A DNA stretch of 64,000 nucleotides from GWE2-42-39 sp942493345 (GTDB lineage Bacteria > Bacteroidota > Bacteroidia > Bacteroidales > Prolixibacteraceae), in assembly GCA_942493345.1 (NCBI GenBank), contig OW818695.1, positions 2,232,001-2,296,000 on the forward strand, read 5' to 3'. The notes under the pieces were generated by a model. That model worked only from the letters and a program-made list of their open reading frames with translations, was not told where the DNA came from and searched no databases. The position numbers and the translations under genes were made by a program. Each line of letters starts with the position of its first letter. The stretch's first letter is position 1. Shown piece by piece: positions 25,594 through 34,479 of this stretch.

Positions 25594-28500
25594 TTATAAT
25601 TCTTTGATCCGGATGTTGCGGAACCACAGTTCGGAACCATGTCCCAAAAATCCGATATGTCCTGTGTGGCGTGACAAGCCGGGATGATCTTTGCCATCAG
25701 GGATTCCGTTTTTCGTTGCTTCTTTTACGTCGCCCTCCAGAATCACCTCGCCATTCAGCGTAATTTTGAAATAGTCGCCTTTTACAATCACTTCTTCGCT
25801 GTTCCATTCGCCTATTGGTTTCAAAAACTCTCGTTTCGAAGGAATAATCCCGTAAACTGAACCATGATACTGGTAGGGTTTTAGGTTGGCATAAATGGCA
25901 GCGGTATTATCAAGTATTTGTAACTCTTTTCCAACGTATGCGGCGTCTCCTTCCAGTGGCGCATGAACTCCCAGCCCGTTGTTGGCGCCAGGTGTCAGTT
26001 TAAATTCAAAGCGGAAAACAAAATTGCTGTATTCTTTCTCGGAGTATAGGTTACCGCGACTACGCTCCGCAGGGCGAACAGCAATGGTGCCATTTTCAGC
26101 AATATAATCGGTTTTGTTGCCAACCCAACCGTCCAGATTTTTGCCATTAAAAAGCAGTTGGAAACCATCCGTTTCTTCCTGATCTGAAAGTTCAGCCTCA
26201 TTGCTGGTAATTTCTCTCACAAAAATATTGCGGAATGCCAGATCGGTACCGTGCGCCTGCAGCTCAATGGCTTCTTTTGCGAAAATCGGGATGCTGCGGG
26301 TCCAGTAGTTTTCAAGAGTGACATTATCAACAACGAGGATTCCATTCAGGAAAACGGTTACTTTTTCTCCGACCATTTTTATACGGAAGGTGTTCCATTC
26401 GCCTATCGGATTATCGGCAACCATCGGTGGTTTGCTGGGGTTTGTCTTGTTGTTGTACAGACCGCCGGAACCTACCTGGGCGCCCACGTCAACACGGGCA
26501 ATATCCCAGATTTGTACCTGTGGGCTTCCGCGCAGATAAATGCCGCTGTCACCGTCTTTGGTAATTCGCCAATCGACCAGCATTTCGAAATTGCCGTACG
26601 TTTTTTGAGTGCATAGGTTGGCCCCTTTTCCATTGAACACAATGGCTCCGTCTTTTACCGACCAGTTTTCAAGCATCTTTTTATTGGCTTCTTCCTGTTG
26701 CTTAGCCAGTTCTTCCGGGCTCATTTTTGTACGGCTGATAGGGTTGCCAACCAGTCCCTGCCATCCGTTCAGGTCTTTGCCATTAAAAATGGGAACAAAA
26801 CCTTCTCCCGCAGACATTTTTTCCAGGAACTCACGAATGTCGATTTTGAAATACTGGCTGTCGGGTCCGGAAATTTTTTCCATCACTTTTTCGGCAACCG
26901 TACGTACGAAACTGCCTTGCAGTGCGTTGTCTTCACCGGGTGTGGGCAGCATGATTTTCATGGAGGCCTGGGCTGCAGGTTTCGAAAGCTCTTCGTCATC
27001 CAGGTATTCGGCAACAAAAACCAATGAGAGAAATGTTTTTATCGATCCGGCAGTCTGAATGAGCTGCGATTTTTCCTGATTCGTTTGGCTCACCGGTATT
27101 AATTTCCGTACTAGTAATAATTTTTGATCATCCGGGAAATTCGATTTCATTATCTGGTTGAGATAAACGCTGAATGATTTTTCGCGCGATGCGGCAAATT
27201 CACCTTTTTTGATAATTGAATACAAATAGGGGATGGCATCTGCATTTTTCCAACTCAGCAGCGCTTCGTAGGCGGCCTGTTTTTCGGCGGGTGTACCTTT
27301 TTCGATAATTTCTGTAACGGTTGAAAATGCTTTTGAATCATTCAGGAAAGGAAGTACTGGCAGAAGTTTATTTTTCATTGCAGCAACATTCATTTGTTGC
27401 AATACCAGTTCCTGTTTTGCCTGTCCGGTTTGCAAAACAGCGATTACTGCCTGTTGTATGGCTTCAATTTCGTTTTTCTGTTCTGTTTTTTGCAAGAGGT
27501 TCAGCAAGTCGTTCAGATTTTCGGGGGTAACCATTTTTTTCAACGACTGAAATGCGGCTTCTTTTAATTTTGCATTATCCGAAGAACACAAATTCAAGGC
27601 TTTGCTAAAATACGAAGTACCCCTGCGTGCTGCTATTGTTTCCAGCAAAACGACGGCTTTTTCGCCTGTTGCCTGATCCAGCTTTTCGGCCAACATTTTG
27701 CATTTTTCTTGCGAACAGGTTTGCAGCAATGCGTCATTTAGTGCAGCAAGTTCTTCTTTTTGAGAAGATTTTTCAAGTTGTTTTAACAAAACCGGAATGG
27801 CTTTCTCTTTTTGGTTTAAGGCAAGTGCGCGAATTGCTGCAATGCGAACTTCCGGTGAAGCATCGTTCAACGATGGTAAAATACATTTGGAAAGGATGGC
27901 TGTTTCAGTTCGTTTGGCAAGCGCCGGAATAATCTGAACCTTGGTTTCGGCAGGCGCTTTTTTCATTGCTGCAACCCATTTTGTGGCTTCAGCATCTGTC
28001 ATTCCGTCGGCTGCATAAATCAAAACAGCATTGCGGTATGCGGCATCGCTGTTTTTTATTTCTTTCAGAAGAAGAGTGGTTGTTTCGCTGCCAAAATAAG
28101 TCCGCAGGATTTTTAATGATGAAGAACGGAAAATCAACTGTTCCGGATTTATACAGTTCTTCATCACTTCGTCACACAATTTTTTCGCGGCAGCTTTTTG
28201 TCCGTTTTCAGCCAAACGGTTGGCAAAATGAAGATACGAAAACATGGTTTCGCTTTCGTCTGCCTTGTAAACAACCGCTTCGGCAGTATTGACAAATACC
28301 GAAGTTGCCTGTTCATTACCAACTTCAGCCAATGCGAAAAGAGCTTGTTTTTTTACTTCTCCCTGCTGTGTTCTTGCCAATGCAATCAGTGCAGGGACAG
28401 CCGTATTGTATTTTAGCACACCCAGCGCTTTGATAAGTGCAATTTGTTCTTTCCCGGAAGCGGCAGCCAAATGGGACAGCATTTCAGCGGCAGCTTTTTC

Positions 28501-28986
28501 AGAGCCAATGCTTGTCAGCATCGAAACCGCAGGAGCGTAGAGTTTTCCATCGTCAAGCAAACGGGCAAGCGAAGCAATACTTTCGTCGCCTCCGCAAAAT
28601 TTCAAGCGTTCAATAAGAAACGTTTTTACTTCATTGTCCTTTGTTTTTTCAATGGCTTTCAGGAATGTGCCAGCCACCAGTTTGCGGGCCTTTTCGCGTT
28701 CCGGGGCGCCGCTGTAAACAGCCAGCGACTCGATGGCATAGCGGGCTTGTGTGTCGTCGCCTGTTCCCGCCGGAATAATCATGTTGCAGAATTGGGTGAT
28801 TCCTTCTTCTCCCAAACCAATAATTTCCTGAATAAGCTGATCTGCAGAATTCATGTTTTTGGCCGGGAATTGGGCAAGAACATCGGCTACTTTAGTTGTC
28901 AATGTACGTTTGTCCTGAGCCTGGATACCGGTGGTAATCCATACGCTTAGCAGGGCAATTAAAATATATTTTAGAAAATTTTTCAT
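25594..28986 (-). CDS. HEAT-repeat protein with two DUF1080 (3-keto-disaccharide hydrolase) domains
   Basis: A 1130-residue exported protein. Seen: signal peptide (ends TTGIQAQ), a long alpha-helical solenoid of HEAT-type repeats (about 30-720; for example VPALIALARTQQGEVKKQALFALAEVGN and SPEVRIAAIRALALNQKEKAIPVLL), then two DUF1080 domains at about 728-920 (VPIFNGKDLNGWQG) and 940-1130 (LLFNGKNLDGWVG). DUF1080 proteins include enzymes that cleave 3-keto-glycosides or bind glycans with a concanavalin-like fold. It lies 17 nt downstream of a Gfo/Idh/MocA oxidoreductase gene, which fits a pathway of sugar C3 oxidation followed by cleavage. Which of the two domains is catalytic is not known. Confidence 0.88.
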   Translation of the reverse strand: MKNFLKYILIALLSVWITTGIQAQDKRTLTTKVADVLAQFPAKNMNSADQLIQEIIGLGEEGITQFCNMIIPAGTGDDTQARYAIESLAVYSGAPEREKARKLVAGTFLKAIEKTKDNEVKTFLIERLKFCGGDESIASLARLLDDGKLYAPAVSMLTSIGSEKAAAEMLSHLAAASGKEQIALIKALGVLKYNTAVPALIALARTQQGEVKKQALFALAEVGNEQATSVFVNTAEAVVYKADESETMFSYLHFANRLAENGQKAAAKKLCDEVMKNCINPEQLIFRSSSLKILRTYFGSETTTLLLKEIKNSDAAYRNAVLIYAADGMTDAEATKWVAAMKKAPAETKVQIIPALAKRTETAILSKCILPSLNDASPEVRIAAIRALALNQKEKAIPVLLKQLEKSSQKEELAALNDALLQTCSQEKCKMLAEKLDQATGEKAVVLLETIAARRGTSYFSKALNLCSSDNAKLKEAAFQSLKKMVTPENLNDLLNLLQKTEQKNEIEAIQQAVIAVLQTGQAKQELVLQQMNVAAMKNKLLPVLPFLNDSKAFSTVTEIIEKGTPAEKQAAYEALLSWKNADAIPYLYSIIKKGEFAASREKSFSVYLNQIMKSNFPDDQKLLLVRKLIPVSQTNQEKSQLIQTAGSIKTFLSLVFVAEYLDDEELSKPAAQASMKIMLPTPGEDNALQGSFVRTVAEKVMEKISGPDSQYFKIDIREFLEKMSAGEGFVPIFNGKDLNGWQGLVGNPISRTKMSPEELAKQQEEANKKMLENWSVKDGAIVFNGKGANLCTQKTYGNFEMLVDWRITKDGDSGIYLRGSPQVQIWDIARVDVGAQVGSGGLYNNKTNPSKPPMVADNPIGEWNTFRIKMVGEKVTVFLNGILVVDNVTLENYWTRSIPIFAKEAIELQAHGTDLAFRNIFVREITSNEAELSDQEETDGFQLLFNGKNLDGWVGNKTDYIAENGTIAVRPAERSRGNLYSEKEYSNFVFRFEFKLTPGANNGLGVHAPLEGDAAYVGKELQILDNTAAIYANLKPYQYHGSVYGIIPSKREFLKPIGEWNSEEVIVKGDYFKITLNGEVILEGDVKEATKNGIPDGKDHPGLSRHTGHIGFLGHGSELWFRNIRIKEL

Positions 28987-29003
28987 TGGTGTTTCGTTAA
29001 AAA

Positions 29004-30257
29004 TTAGATTTTCCAGATCCCGCGCATGGGCTGATTAATCAGGCGGTTGGCCTCTTCGTCGTTAATGAATTCCTGTTTTACCGGGTCGAAATGCAGGGTG
29101 CGCCCCAGCCGGAGGGCAATAACGCCCATGTTTACAATGGTCGCCGAACGATGTCCGTTTTCCTCGTTCAATGCAAATTTTTGCCGGGTACGAACTGATT
29201 CGGAGAACAAACTGATCTGCGGTTCCGGGTCTGGAAGCGTATCAATCAGCGACATAATATTTGGAATAGTGGATTCGAAGCCTTTAAAAATCTTCCCGTT
29301 TGGACCTTCGATGTAAGCCGCGTTTTTGTCTTTATTTTCGCCATCCAGAATAATCTGGCAGCCATCGTCGTAGGTGTAGGTTATTCTACGCCAAGTGCCT
29401 ACTGCATCGTAATGTTGCTGTGGTGCGTCCACTTCTACTTTTACCGGGCTGGTGTGGTCTTTGCCAAGCATGTACTGCACCGGGTCGATGTAATGTTGTC
29501 CCATGTCGCCCAGTCCGCCGCCGTCGTAATCCCAGTATCCGCGGAATGTTTGATGGGTTCGGTGCTCGTTGTACGGTTTTTCGGGCGCCGGTCCCAACCA
29601 CATGTCGTAATCCAGTTCAGCCGGAACCTGCTGTGGCGCTAGGTTGGGTTTTCCAACCCAGTAAAATTTCCAGTTAAAACCAGTTACCCCGCTGATGGTT
29701 ACTTTTAACGGCCAGCCCAGTACCCCGCTGTCGATCACTTTTTTCAGTGGTTTTACGGTAGTTCCCAATCCGTAGAAATTATCTTTAAACCGGAACCATG
29801 TGTTCAACCTGAACATGCGCCCGTTGGCCTTGATGGCTTCAACGACCCGTTTGCCTTCACCGATGGTTCGGGTCATCGGTTTTTCGCACCACACATCTTT
29901 TCCTGCCCGGGCAGCCATCACCGACATAATTCCGTGCCAGTGGGGAGGAGTGGCAATATGCACAATATCAATATCCGGTCGCTGCAATACTTCGCGGAAA
30001 TCGAAATAGGTTTTTACGTTGTTACCGGCCAATGGTAATGCTTTTTCGAGGTGCGATTTATCGACATCGCATATTGCCAGCAGTCTGGTGCCTTCGTACG
30101 GAATATGGTTACGGCCCATTCCTCCGACGCCAATAATTGCTTTGGTTAGTTGATCGCTTGGAGCCAGGTAACCCTGACCGAGGACATGCCTTGGTATAAT
30201 GGTAATACCAGCTGCGGCAACCAGCGATTTTTTTAGAAAATCCCTGCGATTATTCAT
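29004..30257 (-). CDS. Tat-exported Gfo/Idh/MocA family oxidoreductase
   Basis: A 417-residue NAD(P)-dependent oxidoreductase with a twin-arginine signal (NRRDFLKKSLVAAAG). The Rossmann motif is GVGGMGRNH, the sugar-dehydrogenase signature is CEKPMTR, and the C-terminal domain includes GGGLGDMGQHYIDPVQYML. Exported members of this group keep a bound cofactor and can oxidise glycosides at C3 in the periplasm. It is first gene of an operon with the HEAT/DUF1080 protein (17-nt gap). The start ATG at 30257 is well supported by the Tat signal. Confidence 0.92.
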   Translation of the reverse strand: MNNRRDFLKKSLVAAAGITIIPRHVLGQGYLAPSDQLTKAIIGVGGMGRNHIPYEGTRLLAICDVDKSHLEKALPLAGNNVKTYFDFREVLQRPDIDIVHIATPPHWHGIMSVMAARAGKDVWCEKPMTRTIGEGKRVVEAIKANGRMFRLNTWFRFKDNFYGLGTTVKPLKKVIDSGVLGWPLKVTISGVTGFNWKFYWVGKPNLAPQQVPAELDYDMWLGPAPEKPYNEHRTHQTFRGYWDYDGGGLGDMGQHYIDPVQYMLGKDHTSPVKVEVDAPQQHYDAVGTWRRITYTYDDGCQIILDGENKDKNAAYIEGPNGKIFKGFESTIPNIMSLIDTLPDPEPQISLFSESVRTRQKFALNEENGHRSATIVNMGVIALRLGRTLHFDPVKQEFINDEEANRLINQPMRGIWKI

Positions 30258-30367
30258 GCTAATTGTATTAGGTCTTACATTTATAAGGGGCTAAATTACA
30301 AATAGCTTTCAGAAAAAAATTAAATAAGAAAAAAAACTTTTAAAAAAATTGAGTAAAGTGGAAATTT

Positions 30368-30672
30368 TTGAATAGAAGAGAATCCATTGTTGAGCCTACT
30401 GGCAAAATAAATTCGTATGCGGTTTACGAACGCAAAACACTACACAATTATTTGGGAAGTTTCCGTATCGTGGATGACTTGGTTGACGGAACCGAAGAAC
30501 CCGACGGTCCGGACATTTTCAGTTTTGCACTAAACGTGGGATTTCAAACATGGGTTGGTGGTTATTCAGGATGGCTGCAATTACGATAAAATATGCCAAG
30601 CCACAAAATTTCAAACTGGTTTGCCGGGAAAATATTGCTAAACTTTTCAATCCAGCATTGCAGATAAATTAA
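30368..30672 (+). pseudogene. 3-phytase C-terminal remnant
   Basis: The first frame (to 30589) reads NSYAVYERKTLHNYLGSFRIVDD, DGTEEPDGPDIFSFALN, resembling the late blades of beta-propeller 3-phytases (NSYAIYDRQ...DFRITDG...DGTSDTDGIDVLGFGLG). The similarity then continues in a second frame (VVIQDGCNYD, about 30560-30588) and a third (KYAKPQNFKLVCRENIAKLFNP, about 30588-30654, stop at 30670). Two frameshifts and the missing front part show a decayed gene of which only the last quarter is left. The DGID core is also altered to DGPD. Confidence 0.72.
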
Positions 30673-30701
30673 TACGACAAAGATCTTACTGTACTTCCTT
30701 C

Positions 30702-31364
30702 TTAGTGCGAATCGATTTTCGGGCCAAAAGCCAGGTCGCCGGCATCGCCCAGACCGGGAATAATGTACGATTTTGCATTCATGTCTTCGTCGACTGCACC
30801 CAGCCAGAGAGTTACGTTTTCGGCTTTGATTTTACTTGTTACGTATTCAAGACCTTTGCGGCTCCCGATGATGGAGACCAGATGTACATGATCGGGAGTT
30901 CCTTTTTCGAGCAATGCCCGGTAGCCAATTTCCATGGAAGCGCCGGAAGCCAGCATGGGGTCGGAAATAATAACCACTTTCTCGTCAAGCGATGGCGTTG
31001 CCAGATATTCAAATTCGATATGGAATTCGTTGTTCTTGTCGTATTTGCGATAAGCTGAAATAAACGCATTTTCAGCCTGGTCAAAAATATTTAGGAAGCC
31101 CTGCTGCAGCGGGAGCCCGGCCCGCAAGATGGTGGCCAAAACCGGCTGCGATTTCAGTTTTGGAACTTTTGCAATACCCAGCGGAGTTTTCACGTTGTTT
31201 ATTTTGTAATGAAGGGTTTTGCTGATTTCGTACGCAAAAACTTCGCCCAGCCGTTCCAGGTTTCGCCGGAAACGTAACGAGTCTTTTTGTATTATTTCAT
31301 CCCTGATTTCAGCAATATACTGATTGAAAATTGAGTTGGTTTCGCCGAGGATTTTTACTTCCAT
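30702..31364 (-). CDS. upp: Uracil phosphoribosyltransferase
   Basis: A 220-residue salvage enzyme converting uracil and PRPP to UMP. Seen: TILRAGLPLQQGFLNIF, the PRPP loop IISDPMLASGAS, and the C-terminal PGLGDAGDLAFG uracil-binding segment. The length suits the Bacteroidota form. It ends a minus-strand run of five genes; the gap to the GNAT gene upstream is 62 nt, so it may have its own promoter. Confidence 0.95.
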   Translation of the reverse strand: MEVKILGETNSIFNQYIAEIRDEIIQKDSLRFRRNLERLGEVFAYEISKTLHYKINNVKTPLGIAKVPKLKSQPVLATILRAGLPLQQGFLNIFDQAENAFISAYRKYDKNNEFHIEFEYLATPSLDEKVVIISDPMLASGASMEIGYRALLEKGTPDHVHLVSIIGSRKGLEYVTSKIKAENVTLWLGAVDEDMNAKSYIIPGLGDAGDLAFGPKIDSH

Positions 31365-31426
31365 TTTGGGAATTTTTGTCGAAAATACTACTTTTTGATG
31401 AAAAGGGATACCCGGAGCCGGGAACT

Positions 31427-32353
31427 TTATTTTTTAAGGATTTTCAGCAACCAGGGCAGCGTGTTTCGGCGGACGGAAAGGTAACTAACTGGATGAGCGC
31501 CAAATCCTTCGTAGAAACGGGCAACTCCGGGAATATTGGATCCTTCGAAGTCGAGCATTAGTTCGTTTTCTGTACGGCTTTCAATGAATTGGTCGACCAG
31601 CAGAAACATGGCTTTTTTTTCGTGACCTTCTTTCGACGATGAAGCTGCCAGGTAAATCACTTTTCGGTTCGACCACACAAAAAATACTGCGGCAATGAGT
31701 TGGTTTTGCGAATTGAAAACGCCTTTCAATTCGCCTTGATGATGATACAACGTTTGGGCGATCACCCGCTTCAGGTTTTGGTAATGAACCGCTTTTATTT
31801 CCGGCGATTTTTCCTGAAGGTTGTTTTTTGTGAATGCAATAAATTCGTCGATATTATAAATCGATGTGATAAATAACTTCTGTTGCCCGGCTTTTTTCAG
31901 GTTTCGCAGTGTATTCTCGCTGTACTGTTCTCGGATAGTTTCAACCGGGCGATCAAGTGAAAGATGATAGGTGACATTTGGTTTTATACTGACATTGCCT
32001 GAAATCGGGAAGTTGCCGCAATTTAGGTTCATCTCCACCATGCGAAATTCTTGGGGAATAGCGTGTAAAAAACGGTTCACCATTTCCGGGTCGACCTGAA
32101 AAACTGAAAATACGCCCAGTTGCTGGGTGAAAAATGGCTGGTAAACGTACGAAATCCCAAATTTACGGTTCCACACCAGCGGCATCACGTAGAGATAATC
32201 GCCGTAAACAAGCGCATCCCAGCGGGTGCAAACCCGGTCGAGGTACCACGACCAGGCGTAAACAATCCCGTTTACCGAGTTGGCAATGCAGCGGTCCCAT
32301 TTCCCAAAATCGATTTCATCGTGCTGCAAATATCTGATTCCCGGATTATTCAT
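31427..32353 (-). CDS. GNAT/FemAB-like acyltransferase
   Basis: A 308-residue protein with the layout of FemAB-like tandem GNAT transferases: an N-terminal WDRCIANSVNGIVYAWSWYLD segment, middle YSENTLRNLKKAGQQKLFI, and C-terminal NQLIAAVFFVWSNRKVIYLAASSSKEG and FLLVDQFIE blocks. Relatives transfer amino acids or acyl groups to cell-envelope precursors; the substrate here is unknown. The ATG at 32353 overlaps the stop of the deacetylase-like gene by 8 nt, so both are probably made from one mRNA and may act on the same envelope polymer. Confidence 0.75.
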   Translation of the reverse strand: MNNPGIRYLQHDEIDFGKWDRCIANSVNGIVYAWSWYLDRVCTRWDALVYGDYLYVMPLVWNRKFGISYVYQPFFTQQLGVFSVFQVDPEMVNRFLHAIPQEFRMVEMNLNCGNFPISGNVSIKPNVTYHLSLDRPVETIREQYSENTLRNLKKAGQQKLFITSIYNIDEFIAFTKNNLQEKSPEIKAVHYQNLKRVIAQTLYHHQGELKGVFNSQNQLIAAVFFVWSNRKVIYLAASSSKEGHEKKAMFLLVDQFIESRTENELMLDFEGSNIPGVARFYEGFGAHPVSYLSVRRNTLPWLLKILKK

Positions 32354-33662
32354 TTTCAAGTTTTAGCCCGGTTGTTGTAATTTGTTGAAAAACATCTTTC
32401 CAATCCGCCCAAATTCCCTGATCTGAAAGCGATTCGTTGTGCCACAAACAATAGAAAGTACCACCTGTTGACTTTACTTTTTGCATCAATTCCTTCATTT
32501 CTTTTTGTGCCTTTTCCGGTTTCATTTTCAAATAATCTTTTAAAGTCACATCCATTGCATGCAAAGGATGAACGATAAGACGGGTGGTATTATTTTTTTC
32601 GAGGTTAAAAAACCGAAATGGGGTACATAGCCCGGCACGAAATCCAACCGCATCGGAATAGCCCATCGTGAAATCATGGGTAATTCCCGACTCAATCAGG
32701 GTTTCGTATGTTTTTGGCAAATTGAGTATCAAAAAGTGCTGGCGGCTGGCGGCAACCGGCTTCCCCGTAATGTTTTCCAGTCGCTGTTTTTCGGTTTTAA
32801 TCAGGTTTTTATTGCTGTTTGATGCATACGACGGGTGAATCCCGGTTTCAATTTTCTCGGATAAACGGTGGATCAGCGCCTGCATTTTTGAGTTTCGGTG
32901 CGAAATATTTTTATCGTACAGACCGCGGTTTCCAAGCAGAAAGAAAAACTTCAGATGGTCTTCATTTCCCTCAAACATTTTTTCGATAAAAGAATACGAA
33001 TCGTACGGGTCGGTTTCTTTTCCTGAAAGCACGTTCATCCGCTTTTTCATTCCTGAAAAATCGGCTTTCAGAAACGACCTGGCCATTCCGCCCAACTGAA
33101 TCCATGCAGCTTTATTTTTATAGGCCCAGGCATTGTCAACGTCAATAGTCATGCAGAAATGAAATTCTTTTCCCGACGCCGAAAATTCAGGATATTTCTC
33201 CGAAACCCGTTGTGCCAGTAGTTGCGCCCATTGGTTGACAAGCGGTTCGCCCAGTACCCCGTTTTTAAACTGGAGGCTTTCGCAGGCCGGGAACCGACCG
33301 TGCTGAGCTAACCCCTCAAAAAGATATTCTTCGTACCGGCTGGCAAGGTAAAACGAACAGGCAAACACATCAAACGGCAAAAATGAATTCTCGGTTGAAG
33401 GGAAAAAACACCACTGTTTTTCATAGGTGAACGGAACAATTTTCTGTTCCGAAATCGTTGTTTCAAACAGAAGTGGATGAGGTTTCAGGAACAGTTCGTC
33501 GTCGAAATCTTCGTCGGAATAATTTATTTTTGGAAGGGACGAACGAAGAAACTCGTCTTTATCGTCGGTCAGCTTGAAGCCGGTTTTCAAAATCGATTTG
33601 AAAATCAGTTCCAACGTGTAATCAAGGCGGTTGGTAATTTGTTTCGAGTAGATTAAGATCAT
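32346..33662 (-). CDS. Polysaccharide deacetylase-like protein (DUF7033-containing type)
   Basis: A 438-residue protein. An N-terminal region of about 190 residues (with YSKQITNRLDYTLELIFK and ASRYEEYLF) resembles the DUF7033 module, followed by an NodB-like fold beginning FHFCMTIDVDNAWAYKNK, with HPLHAMDVTLKDYL and GTFYCLWHNESLSD near the end. The IDVDN and HxxxH-like residues could bind the metal, but the canonical TFDD is altered, so activity is uncertain. ATG at 33662 lies 5 nt after the radC stop; the gene overlaps the next one by 8 nt. Confidence 0.72.
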   Translation of the reverse strand: MILIYSKQITNRLDYTLELIFKSILKTGFKLTDDKDEFLRSSLPKINYSDEDFDDELFLKPHPLLFETTISEQKIVPFTYEKQWCFFPSTENSFLPFDVFACSFYLASRYEEYLFEGLAQHGRFPACESLQFKNGVLGEPLVNQWAQLLAQRVSEKYPEFSASGKEFHFCMTIDVDNAWAYKNKAAWIQLGGMARSFLKADFSGMKKRMNVLSGKETDPYDSYSFIEKMFEGNEDHLKFFFLLGNRGLYDKNISHRNSKMQALIHRLSEKIETGIHPSYASNSNKNLIKTEKQRLENITGKPVAASRQHFLILNLPKTYETLIESGITHDFTMGYSDAVGFRAGLCTPFRFFNLEKNNTTRLIVHPLHAMDVTLKDYLKMKPEKAQKEMKELMQKVKSTGGTFYCLWHNESLSDQGIWADWKDVFQQITTTGLKLENE

Positions 33663-33667
33663 GAATG

Positions 33668-34357
33668 TCAAATTATCCCTTCATCAGCAAAGCTAAAATA
33701 TTTTTCGTTACCAATAACCACGTGGTCGAGAACCGGAATGTCCATCCATTTCCCGGCTTCCTTAATTTTTTTAGTGATGCTGCGGTCGGCTTCGCTGGCC
33801 TGCAGGTTGCCCGAAGGATGGTTGTGGCACAAAATGATTGCACTGGCCAGCCGTTCGATAGCTGCTTTCAGGATAATGCGCACGTCGATTACTGTGCCGG
33901 AAACCCCGCCCTGGCTCACCATTTGCCTGTCGATGACCCGGTTCGAGCGGTTGAGCAGGAGCACCCAAAACTCTTCGTGCGGCAGATCGCCCAGCATTGG
34001 CTGAAAAATACGAGCCACATCGGCGCTGCCATTAATTTGCGGTTTTTCTTCGGGTTCGCTCTCTTTCCGGCGGCGCCCCAGTTCCAGCGCTGCCATTATA
34101 TTGATGGCTTTTGCTTCGCCAATGCCATTAAATTTTTTCAAGTCGTCAACCGACTTTTTAGCCAGTTCGTTCAGGTTGTTGTTTACACTTGCCAAAATCC
34201 GGCGCGACAATTCAACGGCAGTTTCTTTCGGGTTACCGGAGCCAATCAGGATGGCAATCAGTTCGGCGTCGCTCAGGCAACGGATTCCTTTGGAAAGCAT
34301 CTTTTCACGGGGGCGGTCTTCAACGGCCCAATTTTTAATACTGAGCTTTTCGTACAT
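33668..34357 (-). CDS. radC: RadC family protein (JAB/MPN domain)
   Basis: A 229-residue RadC protein: N-terminal helix-hairpin-helix region (FNGIGEAKAINIMAALELGRR) and C-terminal JAMM domain with the zinc motif HNHPSGNLQASEAD. Despite its name, a repair role is doubtful; the molecular activity is unknown. Length is typical. It heads a tight run (5 nt, then an 8-nt overlap) with the deacetylase-like and GNAT genes. Confidence 0.93.
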   Translation of the reverse strand: MYEKLSIKNWAVEDRPREKMLSKGIRCLSDAELIAILIGSGNPKETAVELSRRILASVNNNLNELAKKSVDDLKKFNGIGEAKAINIMAALELGRRRKESEPEEKPQINGSADVARIFQPMLGDLPHEEFWVLLLNRSNRVIDRQMVSQGGVSGTVIDVRIILKAAIERLASAIILCHNHPSGNLQASEADRSITKKIKEAGKWMDIPVLDHVVIGNEKYFSFADEGII

Positions 34358-34442
34358 GGTTTAGCTTTTATGCTAAACAAGTTATGAAAAATAACCATTC
34401 AGGCCAAAAGATAATCCTGCCAATTTAGAAAGAAGTAAAAGG

Positions 34443-34464
34443 AAAGGCTTTTGAAATAGCCTTT
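34443..34464 (-). terminator. Terminator after the unknown gene at 34480
   Basis: AAAGGCT at 34443-34449 and AGCCTTT at 34458-34464 form a 7-bp stem with an 8-nt loop. On the minus strand it is followed by a T-rich run and lies between the end of the 34480 gene and the radC start. Confidence 0.55.
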
Positions 34465-34479
34465 TTAGCGCTTTTCATT

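Noticed and set aside
33665..34387. 240-codon plus-strand frame opposite radC
   Set aside because: Mirrors radC in the reverse direction; RadC has all family motifs and the other frame has none.
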